Part shown: positions 1-5,082 of the stretch, one piece after another | Numbering within the stretch: position 1 is the stretch's first letter | Layout of the letters: each line of letters opens with the position of its first letter | From: JBGTBQ01 sp041749275 | GTDB lineage: Bacteria; Acidobacteriota; Blastocatellia; Pyrinomonadales; Pyrinomonadaceae | Reading direction: 5' to 3' | Assembly: GCA_041749275.1 (NCBI GenBank) | Contig: JBGTBQ010000302.1 | Coordinates: 1 to 5,082, forward strand | DNA: 5,082 bases | Notes under the pieces: generated by a model | Databases searched by the model: none | What the model was told of the DNA's origin: nothing | What the model saw: the letters and a program-made list of their open reading frames with translations, nothing else | Program-made: the position numbers and the translations under genes

Positions 1-1088
1 CATTGATGAAGTTCAGTCTCCGGCACGAACTCGCCCGTGCGGTGCGCGACGCGGATGTCGCCGGGGCCGAAGACCACCGCGTCAGCCCCAAGTTCAGCCA
101 TCTGTGGCGCTTCCGTACCGAAAGAGATGGCGCCCGCGCCCTTTCCCGTCGCCGCTTCGAGCGCGCGGACGAGCGGGGCGTCCGCGCGCGTTTCCATCCC
201 GCCATCGAGCCGCGTCACGTTGACCTCGCAGACGAACTCTTTATCCTGCGCGCGCAGCTTTTCAATCTCTGTGTGGACGAGTTCGGCGACCGCGTTCGGC
301 GGCTGGCCGGGCACAGTCCGCCATTCGAGCGTGAAGCGGCACTCGCCGGCGATGATGTTCTTGGCCGCGCCGCCGCTGATGACGCCGACGTTCAAGGTCG
401 TGTACGGCGGGTCGAAGGCGTCGTGCGCGTCGCGCTTCAACTCTTCCGCGATGCGCTCGATGCGTGTGACGAGGCGCGCGGCGCGCATGATGGCCGACGC
501 GCCCAAGTGCGGGTAGGCGCTGTGTCCCTCGCGTCCGCGCAACGTCACGTCGGCGAGGCAGTAGCCCTTGCCCGCGCGCATCGGCTGCAAGGAGGTCGGC
601 TCGCCGACGATGGCATTCCGCACGCGAAAAGCGCGCTCGTCCGCGAGCCGCTTCGCGCCGAGACAACCCACCTCTTCGTCCGCCGTCAGAACGAGCGCGA
701 GCGGTCGCTTCAAACTCGACAGGTTCGTCCCCTCAATCGCCGCGAACGCCGCCGCGATAAAACCCTTCGTGTCGCACGCGCCGCGCCCGTACAGTTTGCC
801 GTCGCGTCGGTTGAGGTTCAACGCATCCGTCCACGCGGGGTCAAAGGGCACGGTGTCCGTATGACCGACCAGCGCCAACTCAATCTCTTCATCATCGGAC
901 GTTGAGCGCGGCCAGACCGCGACCATCTGCAACTTCTTCACCCCTTGCGCGTCAATGTACGGCAACAGGCGCGCGCACAGGCCCGCCTCTTCAGCACGCG
1001 CGGCGGCATAACTAATAACCTCGACATTCGATACGGATGAGCGCGAGTCAATGCGGACGAGTTCGGCGAGTATCTGTTCGACGTTCAT
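1..1088 (-). CDS. argE: ArgE-type M20 deacetylase (N-acyl amino acid hydrolase), 3' end cut by window edge
   Basis: I translated this from the ATG at 1088; 362 codons are visible and the frame is still open at the left edge. It is a cytoplasmic zinc amidohydrolase of the M20/ArgE/DapE family; classic ArgE releases acetate from N2-acetyl-L-ornithine. Visible motifs in order: GHTDTVP with metal ligand H76; YGRGACDTKG with bridging D106; TADEEVG with catalytic base E138 and ligand E139; GEPTSLQPMRAGKGYC starting at 162 with ligand E163; GREGHSAYPH near 185-194 in the dimerisation domain; TLNVGVISGGAAKNIIAGEC at 231-250; GTEAP at 324-328; and H349 as the last metal ligand. GEPTSLQP and GTEAP point to ArgE rather than DapE. 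No signal peptide is seen. About 15-25 C-terminal residues are missing. The start overlaps the hutF stop as ATGA, and its GGAAG lies only 2 nt upstream, so translation is probably coupled. Family assignment is strong. The substrate is uncertain: the hutF neighbour makes N-formylglutamate a candidate (inference). Confidence 0.9.
   Translation of the reverse strand, partial: MNVEQILAELVRIDSRSSVSNVEVISYAAARAEEAGLCARLLPYIDAQGVKKLQMVAVWPRSTSDDEEIELALVGHTDTVPFDPAWTDALNLNRRDGKLYGRGACDTKGFIAAAFAAIEGTNLSSLKRPLALVLTADEEVGCLGAKRLADERAFRVRNAIVGEPTSLQPMRAGKGYCLADVTLRGREGHSAYPHLGASAIMRAARLVTRIERIAEELKRDAHDAFDPPYTTLNVGVISGGAAKNIIAGECRFTLEWRTVPGQPPNAVAELVHTEIEKLRAQDKEFVCEVNVTRLDGGMETRADAPLVRALEAATGKGAGAISFGTEAPQMAELGADAVVFGPGDIRVAHRTGEFVPETELHQ
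1085..1088 (-). promoter_or_regulatory. ATGA stop/start overlap, hutF to argE-like gene
   Basis: The ATG of the M20 gene (1088-1086) and the TGA of hutF (1087-1085) share bases. The only purine-rich stretch upstream of the ATG is GGAAG at 1095-1091, too close for a normal ribosome binding site. Re-initiation by ribosomes that finish hutF is therefore the likely way the second gene is translated, which would keep the two proteins in proportion. The overlap is seen directly; coupling is inferred. Confidence 0.8.
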
Positions 1089-2533
1089 TTCTTCCAAAGC
1101 TTTCTTTGCAGCGCGGCGAAGCGCGAGACGATTTCTTCCTGCGCGGGATGGCGTCCTTCTTCGACGACGAGGCGACCGCCGACGGCGACCTCGCGGACGG
1201 CGGTGCGCGCGAGCGAGAAGACGATGATGGACAACAGGTCTTCGTCGCTCGCCCCGGCGATTGAAGGGTCATCGAGATCAACGGTGAAGAAGTCCGCGGG
1301 CTGACCGGGTTCGAGCGCGCCGCCCGTCGCGCCGATGCTGCGCGCGCCGCTCGTGGTCGCGCACTCGAACAGCCGCGCGGCGAGCGATGACATGCTCGCT
1401 TCTTCTTCGTCGCTCTCAGGCGCGAGCACGTTGCGCTCGATTCTTTGCAGGCGCAGATGATATTCAAGCTCGCGCGCGTCTTCCAAAAGGTCAATCTGCG
1501 CGTGGCTGTCGGTGCCGAGCGCGATGCGTGCGCCCTCTTTGAAAAACAGGTCGGCGGGCACGATGCCGTCGCCGAGGTTCCGCTCCGTCGTCGGGCACGC
1601 GCAGACGGTCGCACCGGAAAGCGCGAGCGCGCGCGCCTCTGCCGGCGTGACGTGGACGGCGTGGACGCCCGTGAAGCGCGAGTTCAGGATGCCTTCGTCT
1701 TCGAGCAGCGCGATTGGCGTGCGCCCCGTCTCTTCGAGACAGGCGGCGACCTCGGCGGGCTGCTCGGCGACGTGCATGTGCAGCGGCAACTCCTTCGCGG
1801 TAGCAAAGGCGCTCGCGGCGCGCAAGGCTTCGAGCGGCACGGCGCGGACGCTATGCGGCGCGACACCCGTCCACGCGGCGTGTTTGTCGTCGTCTCCGTG
1901 TTCGCTTCTTGACAAGTCGGCGATGAGCGATTCCGTATGGCGGATGAAAGTCTCCGGGTCGGGTTCGATGAAGCGTCGTTGGCGCTCGTTGGGTGGCGTG
2001 CGGAAACCGGAGCGCGCGTAGAAGACGCGCAGGAGTGCGATGCGTAGCCCCGTGTCGCGCGCCGCCGCAACGACCTGTTTCGCCAGCAGATTCGGGTCGT
2101 CGTATTCCGCGCCTTCGGGCGTGCGGTGAAGGTAGTGAAACTCGCCGACGGCGGTGATGCCCGAAAGCGCCATCTCCATGAAGGCCATGCGCGAGGCGTC
2201 GTAAATATCTTCGGGCGTGAGGCGCGCGGAGGCTTCGTACATCGCCTCGCGCCACGTCCAGAAAGAGTCGCGCCCGCCCGCCGCCGCGCGGTGCTCGGTG
2301 CGCCCACGGATGACGCGCTGGAAGGCGTGCGAGTGTGTGTTGACCATGCCGGGCAAAAGCGCTCGGCCACGCAGGCGGACGACACGACCCTCGAACGGAC
2401 GCGCGAGTTCCTGTGCCGGCGCGCATGACACGACGCGCCCCGCCGCGTCGCACACGAGCGCCGCATCGCGCCGGAAGCGCCCGCCCGCATAAAGAAGGTC
2501 GGGCACCCACTTTGTTTTTATGATTGACCTCAT
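1085..2533 (-). CDS. hutF: Formimidoylglutamate deiminase (HutF)
   Basis: This is a cytoplasmic amidohydrolase-superfamily enzyme that hydrolyses N-formimino-L-glutamate to N-formyl-L-glutamate and ammonia in histidine degradation. From the ATG at 2533 it has 482 residues, slightly longer than the roughly 450-460 usual for HutF. HutF hallmarks: GMVNTHSHAFQR (metal ligands H67, H69), DSFWTWREAMY at 89-99, VGEFHYLH at 129-136, and LPLHMHVAEQ with H254 and E257. They continue with GVHAVH (H291), TTERNLGDGI at 315-324, and GTDSH with ligand D342. The spacing H254-H291-D342 equals that of the zinc-site and catalytic residues I recall for Pseudomonas HutF. The C-terminal composite beta domain ends with VGGRLVVEEGRH. 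An upstream in-frame TTG at 2569 would add 12 residues (494 in all). I prefer the ATG because the extra AAPPPE-rich stretch is unlike a family N-terminus, but neither start has a good Shine-Dalgarno site. It follows the DUF885 gene by 51 nt (15 nt from the TTG) and overlaps the M20 gene by 4 nt. Confidence 0.93.
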   Translation of the reverse strand: MRSIIKTKWVPDLLYAGGRFRRDAALVCDAAGRVVSCAPAQELARPFEGRVVRLRGRALLPGMVNTHSHAFQRVIRGRTEHRAAAGGRDSFWTWREAMYEASARLTPEDIYDASRMAFMEMALSGITAVGEFHYLHRTPEGAEYDDPNLLAKQVVAAARDTGLRIALLRVFYARSGFRTPPNERQRRFIEPDPETFIRHTESLIADLSRSEHGDDDKHAAWTGVAPHSVRAVPLEALRAASAFATAKELPLHMHVAEQPAEVAACLEETGRTPIALLEDEGILNSRFTGVHAVHVTPAEARALALSGATVCACPTTERNLGDGIVPADLFFKEGARIALGTDSHAQIDLLEDARELEYHLRLQRIERNVLAPESDEEEASMSSLAARLFECATTSGARSIGATGGALEPGQPADFFTVDLDDPSIAGASDEDLLSIIVFSLARTAVREVAVGGRLVVEEGRHPAQEEIVSRFAALQRKLWKK

Positions 2534-2584
2534 CTCGGGCGGCGGAGCCGCAAGCAGCTTATTCCGCAAGAGGCGCCGAGTGAC

Positions 2585-4420
2585 TCACTGCTTTCCACCT
2601 GCGCGCGGCTTCTGACTCCTGATCCACTCGTCCACGTTTCGCTCCAGCACGTCGAGCGGAACGGCGCCGGAGCCGAGCACGATGTCGTGGTATTCGCGCA
2701 CGTCGAACCCCGCGCCGAGTTCGCGCGCGGCGCGGGCGCGTAGCTCCTTCAGCTTCAGCTCGCCGATCTTGTAGGCGAGCGCTTGGCCCGGATTGGTGAT
2801 GTAGCGGTCAATCTCGTTGACGATGTCCTGCTCGGTCTTCGCGGCGTTGTCAAGGAAGTAGTCAATCGCGCGCTGGCGCTCCCACTTCATGTGGTGCATC
2901 CCCGTGTCCACGACGAGACGCACCGCGCGCCACATCTCGTAAGTGAGTTGCCCGAACTTCGAGTAAGGGTCGTCGTAGAGTCCCATGTCTTCGCCGAGTG
3001 ATTCGGCGTAGAGACCCCAGCCCTCGACGAAAGCGGTGTAGCCGCCGTAGCGGCGGAACTTCGGAATCTCGCCCAACTCCATCGCGCGCGCAATCTGCAA
3101 GTGATGACCGGGCATGGCTTCGTGCAAGGAGAGCGCCATCATCTCGTACTTGGGGCGCGACTCCGGCTTGTAGAGGTTGACGTAGTAGAGGCCGGGGCGC
3201 GAGCCGTCCGCCGCCGGTTGGTTGTAGTAAGCGGTCGTCGTGTCGGGCGCGATCTTGTCGGGGATGGGCACGACGCCGTAGGGCATCCGCGGAATCGTCT
3301 TGAAGACTTTGACAAGGTTCGGGTCAATGCGCTTCGACATCGCGCGGTAGGCTTCGAGCAGTTCCTCCGGCTTCTTGTAGTAGAACTCGTCCGAGGTGCG
3401 AAGCTTCTTGAAGAACTCTTTGTGCGTGCCTTTGAAGCCGACTTGGGTCATCACCTTCTGCATCTCGGCGCGAATGCGCGCGACTTCCGTGAGGCCCTTC
3501 TCGTGAATCTGCTGGGGCGTCATGTCGGTCGTCGTGTAGCGGCGGGCGAGAAAGGCATAAGCCTCCGCGCCGTCAGTCCACTGCCACGCGCCGACCTCGT
3601 CGAAGGAGGCGGGAAGGTACTCGTCGTTGAAATAAGTTTTGAACTGGCGATAGGCCGGGATGACGTGTTGCGTGACGGCCTCGCGCGCGGCTTGCGCGAG
3701 CCGCTCGCGCTCGGCGGCGGGCACCTCGTCGTGAAATTTTTTGAAGGGCGCGAAAAAGGGACTGTCTTCGGGGCGCTGAACAATCTGTTTTTCGATCTGC
3801 GCGGGCACGCGCTTCAGGATCTCTTTCGGCCAGAGCTTTTTCGCGCGCACGCCTTCGCGCATGAGCGCGATATTCTGCTCCATCAGGCGCGGCAGGGCGT
3901 GCAAGCGTGCGATCCAGTCGTCGTAGTCCTTGACGGTCTGAAAGCGCAAAAGTTCCGTCAACTCGTCCGCCGTCTGGATGCCCCCGCGCTGGTTGACGGG
4001 GAGCAGATACATCTTGAACTTGAACTCTTCGATGTCGCTGTCGAGGTCTTTCTTAAACAGATCGTAGTTCAAACGGTCGGCGACGGAGAGCCGCGCGCGG
4101 TCAATCGCCTTGAGACGCGCGAGCGCGTCCAGACGCCGCCGCTGCCGCGCGTTGATGGCGTCGAGGCTCAGGTCTTCCCACTGGTCGTTGAAGCGCCGGT
4201 CGCCGAGCGTCGAAGCGAACGTCGGGTTCTGCCGCATCGTCCATTCCCACTCGTCGTCGAATAGTTTATGCAGCGCCTTCGCGGCGGCGTTGTTGTTTTG
4301 AGTTGTCTTCATCGCGGCTCCTCGCGCGCCCGCCGTCGTCTGTCGCGCGGCGGCGATGGTCGGGAGCAGCAGCGCGATGACAAGCAGGGGAAGAAGTAAG
4401 CCCTTGAACTGAGAGCGCAT
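2585..4420 (-). CDS. Exported DUF885 protein, putative zinc metallopeptidase
   Basis: The 611-residue protein belongs to the DUF885 family (Pfam PF05960), large, mostly helical proteins regarded as metallopeptidase-like; substrates are mostly unknown. A Sec-type signal peptide covers residues 1-25: a basic start, a Leu/Ile/Val-rich core, and an AAA-R junction. No lipobox cysteine is present, so the mature protein is probably periplasmic or secreted. The diagnostic block is LSLHEAMPGHHLQIA at 430-444, with H433, E434, H439 and H440 as probable metal and catalytic residues. It is followed by FVEGWGLYAE at 464-473 (E466), VVDTGMHHMKW at 503-513, and the C-terminal signature ITNPGQALAYKIGELK at 541-556. 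Length is normal for the family and I see no frameshift. The ATG at 4420 has a GGAGGT 9 nt upstream. It is the first gene of the apparent three-gene operon and would act in a different compartment from HutF and the M20 enzyme, perhaps releasing amino acids for them (inference). Family assignment is firm; function is not. Confidence 0.93.
   Translation of the reverse strand: MRSQFKGLLLPLLVIALLLPTIAAARQTTAGARGAAMKTTQNNNAAAKALHKLFDDEWEWTMRQNPTFASTLGDRRFNDQWEDLSLDAINARQRRRLDALARLKAIDRARLSVADRLNYDLFKKDLDSDIEEFKFKMYLLPVNQRGGIQTADELTELLRFQTVKDYDDWIARLHALPRLMEQNIALMREGVRAKKLWPKEILKRVPAQIEKQIVQRPEDSPFFAPFKKFHDEVPAAERERLAQAAREAVTQHVIPAYRQFKTYFNDEYLPASFDEVGAWQWTDGAEAYAFLARRYTTTDMTPQQIHEKGLTEVARIRAEMQKVMTQVGFKGTHKEFFKKLRTSDEFYYKKPEELLEAYRAMSKRIDPNLVKVFKTIPRMPYGVVPIPDKIAPDTTTAYYNQPAADGSRPGLYYVNLYKPESRPKYEMMALSLHEAMPGHHLQIARAMELGEIPKFRRYGGYTAFVEGWGLYAESLGEDMGLYDDPYSKFGQLTYEMWRAVRLVVDTGMHHMKWERQRAIDYFLDNAAKTEQDIVNEIDRYITNPGQALAYKIGELKLKELRARAARELGAGFDVREYHDIVLGSGAVPLDVLERNVDEWIRSQKPRAGGKQ
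4346..4420 (-). other. Signal peptide coding region of the DUF885 protein
   Basis: Codons 1-25 encode a short basic n-region (R2, K6), a hydrophobic core (LLLPLLVIALLLP, residues 8-20) and a small-residue c-region TIAAA. The likely signal peptidase I cut is between A25 and R26. What follows is a polar, Ala/Thr/Asn-rich linker up to about residue 46. There is no cysteine near the cut, so it is not a lipoprotein. A Met at 37 could start a shorter, cytoplasmic form, but the good ribosome binding site belongs to the first ATG. Confidence 0.8.
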
Positions 4421-4429
4421 GGCAAGTGA

Positions 4430-4435
4430 ACCTCC
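4430..4435 (-). promoter_or_regulatory. Shine-Dalgarno site of the DUF885 gene
   Basis: On the minus strand the bases read GGAGGT, ending 9 nt before the ATG at 4420. This is the best ribosome binding site in the window and fixes the start of the DUF885 gene. Confidence 0.8.
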
Positions 4436-4633
4436 GTGTCGTAGGTTTGCGGGTGGAAGAAAGTTTCCGGAGACGTGGGGAAGGATACAACAGAAAAGGA
4501 AGAAGGCAGAAGTCGGAGGGCGGAATGAGGTGACGCAGATTTTTTCTGAAGGGTTTGGAATCTCCGTCGGAGCGGGATGTTTGTCGTCCGGCGTGACTCA
4601 CAGCATTTAGCTCGGATTTCACTTGGATGTACG
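4436..4633 (-). other. Leader of the DUF885 gene; no gene seen
   Basis: About 200 bp between the large inverted repeat and the ribosome binding site. Base composition is more even than in the genes. The promoter of the operon should lie here or further upstream, but I find no -35/-10 pair I would defend. It contains a purine-rich low-complexity tract at 4491-4526 (minus strand: runs of CTTCTGCC and TTCC type). It also contains a near-palindrome GTGACTCAC at 4593-4601. A minus-strand reading frame runs through the leader into the DUF885 gene out of phase, but its composition is not protein-like. Confidence 0.5.
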
Positions 4634-4708
4634 GGTCAGAACCGCCTGCGGGAGCGGGCGGATGTCCTGTGACAGGAGGCCCGCCCGCTCCCGCAAGCGG
4701 TTCTGACC
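4634..4708. repeat. Long inverted repeat: 28-bp arms with a nested hairpin
   Basis: The arms at 4634-4661 and 4681-4708 match at 27 of 28 positions; the one mismatch is C4646 against A4696. The 19-nt spacer contains a second small palindrome, TCCTG (4665-4669) and CAGGA (4673-4677) around TGA. The result is a 75-nt cruciform or RNA hairpin with very GC-rich arms. Neither side is followed by a T-run, so it is not a standard Rho-independent terminator. A REP-like or MITE-like intergenic element is most likely. The structure is seen directly; the class is inferred. Confidence 0.9.
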
Positions 4709-4737
4709 TCTCCCGCTATTGAGCCACTACCAAAGCG

Positions 4738-4774
4738 TAAACTCAGGGCTACCTTACAGGTAGCCCTGAGTTTA
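4738..4774. repeat. Perfect 16-bp inverted repeat with 5-nt loop
   Basis: The arms TAAACTCAGGGCTACC (4738-4753) and GGTAGCCCTGAGTTTA (4759-4774) are perfectly complementary around the loop TTACA. It lies 29 bp from the larger inverted repeat and is followed on the plus strand by a short TG run (4775-4783). The A/T-rich ends of the stem (TAAA/TTTA) give a weak resemblance to a bidirectional terminator. However, no T-tract continues past the stem, so a REP-like repeat is equally or more likely. Confidence 0.88.
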
Positions 4775-4916
4775 TGTGTGTGTATCAGATTTGCAGGTAT
4801 GAAGCTGGCGCACTCGAAGATTGCGGCGTCCCGACACAAAACTTGTTGAATCCAGACCGCCGACAATGTATATTCGTGAGTGGGAAGCTCTAATCCCATC
4901 GAACTCCGTTGAAGTT
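4775..4916. other. Spacer without a supported gene
   Basis: This stretch has lower GC than the operon. Two short minus-strand reading frames cross it (87 and 65 codons). Both run into the inverted repeats, lack a well-placed ribosome binding site and show no recognisable motif, so I do not call them. No tRNA, small-RNA signature or convincing promoter was found. Confidence 0.45.
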
Positions 4917-5081
4917 CTATTCTGTCTCGTCTCGCTCCTTGCTCTCCTCTGAATAACCATCAGCAGCACTCTTCAAAGTCTCTTTGCGAAGTTCTGCAAG
5001 CACCGCGGGACCACTCCACTTATAGCGATTTGCAATTGCGTGCGACCGTTTAGAGGCGGGCAATGCCCGCCGGTGCGACTT
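4917..5081 (-). CDS. Possible C-terminal end of an upstream gene, unidentified
   Basis: A minus-strand frame enters from the right edge without a stop and ends at TAG (4919-4917), giving 54 residues. It contains RYKWSGPAVLAELRKETLKS followed by a strongly charged tail ending in SKERDETE, which looks like a plausible protein terminus. Against it, third-position G/C is only about half, unlike the operon genes. Its first residues are also encoded by the palindrome at 5055-5071, and 54 stop-free codons are not rare by chance. No family is recognised. If real, it would be co-directional with the DUF885 gene, about 500 bp upstream of it, with the hairpin cluster between them. Confidence 0.25.
   Translation of the reverse strand, partial: KSHRRALPASKRSHAIANRYKWSGPAVLAELRKETLKSAADGYSEESKERDETE
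5055..5071. repeat. Small GC-rich palindrome at the window edge
   Basis: GGCGGGC (5055-5061) and GCCCGCC (5065-5071) pair around AAT. The palindrome is flanked by two direct copies of GTGCGAC, at 5040-5046 and 5073-5079. It resembles the GC-rich arms of the repeat at 4634-4708 only in composition. It may be part of another intergenic repeat cut by the right edge. Confidence 0.6.
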
Positions 5082-5082
5082 G

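Noticed and set aside
3..905. A 300-codon plus-strand open frame opposite the M20 gene
   Set aside because: The translation is Arg/Ala/Val-rich without motifs, while the minus strand carries the full set of M20 metal-site motifs over the same bases.
1..1088. DapE (succinyl-diaminopimelate desuccinylase) as the identity of the M20 gene
   Set aside because: The GEPTSLQP and GTEAP segments and the TLNVGVISGG-AKNII block are typical of ArgE; the motifs expected of DapE near the C-terminus are not seen.
1684..2510. Overlapping 268- and 219-codon minus-strand frames within hutF
   Set aside because: They are out-of-phase frames of Arg/Ala/Ser-rich composition, shadows of the hutF reading frame.
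3101..4264. A 387-codon plus-strand open frame opposite the DUF885 gene
   Set aside because: It is an antisense shadow produced by G/C-rich third codon positions. The opposite strand has a signal peptide, the HEAMPGHH block and a good ribosome binding site; this frame has no recognisable motif.
4266..4622. A 118-codon minus-strand frame covering the DUF885 leader and signal peptide
   Set aside because: Much of it comes from the low-complexity tract and it overlaps the true signal peptide in another phase. No family features are seen.
4634..4774. The two hairpins as classic Rho-independent terminators
   Set aside because: No T-run follows either stem on either strand. They may still influence RNA ends, but the terminator call is not supported.
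4636..4899. An 87-codon minus-strand frame through both inverted repeats
   Set aside because: Its second half is encoded by the palindromes, its ribosome binding site is poorly spaced and no motif is visible.
4634..5082. A CRISPR array or tandem repeat array
   Set aside because: The palindromes differ from one another and do not recur at regular spacing; there are no repeat-spacer units.

Overview
The window is a GC-rich bacterial segment in which every convincing gene lies on the minus strand, so transcription runs from high to low coordinates. Gene density, strong G/C preference at third codon positions, an exported DUF885 protein, a formiminoglutamate deiminase and hairpin-rich spacers fit an environmental heterotroph. 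My best guess is Acidobacteriota (Blastocatellia/Pyrinomonadaceae-like), but no marker gene is present and this remains a guess.

Layout in transcription order: (a) 5082-4775 is a lower-GC spacer. A minus-strand reading frame entering from the right edge may be the tail of an upstream gene ending at 4917, and a small palindrome sits at 5055-5071. (b) 4774-4634 holds two long, nearly perfect inverted repeats back to back. (c) 4633-4421 is the leader of the next gene, with a clear GGAGGT ribosome binding site. (d) 4420-2585 encodes a secreted DUF885 putative metallopeptidase. (e) 2533-1085 (or from a TTG at 2569) encodes formimidoylglutamate deiminase, HutF. (f) 1088-1 encodes an ArgE-type M20 amidohydrolase that overlaps hutF by 4 nt (ATGA) and is cut by the left edge about 15-25 residues before its expected end.

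The three genes look like one operon. HutF turns N-formimino-L-glutamate into N-formyl-L-glutamate plus ammonia in the five-step histidine degradation route. The usual next enzyme is HutG, which removes the formyl group. Here the next, tightly coupled gene is instead an ArgE-like N-acyl amino acid hydrolase. A testable inference is that this M20 enzyme acts as a non-homologous N-formylglutamate deformylase. A plain arginine-biosynthesis ArgE is the conservative alternative. The exported DUF885 protein could supply amino acids from peptides outside the cytoplasm, which would make the operon a small peptide/amino-acid salvage unit. That link rests only on gene order.

I see no phage, transposase, CRISPR, tRNA or rRNA. 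The most unusual non-coding content is the hairpin cluster at 4634-4774.
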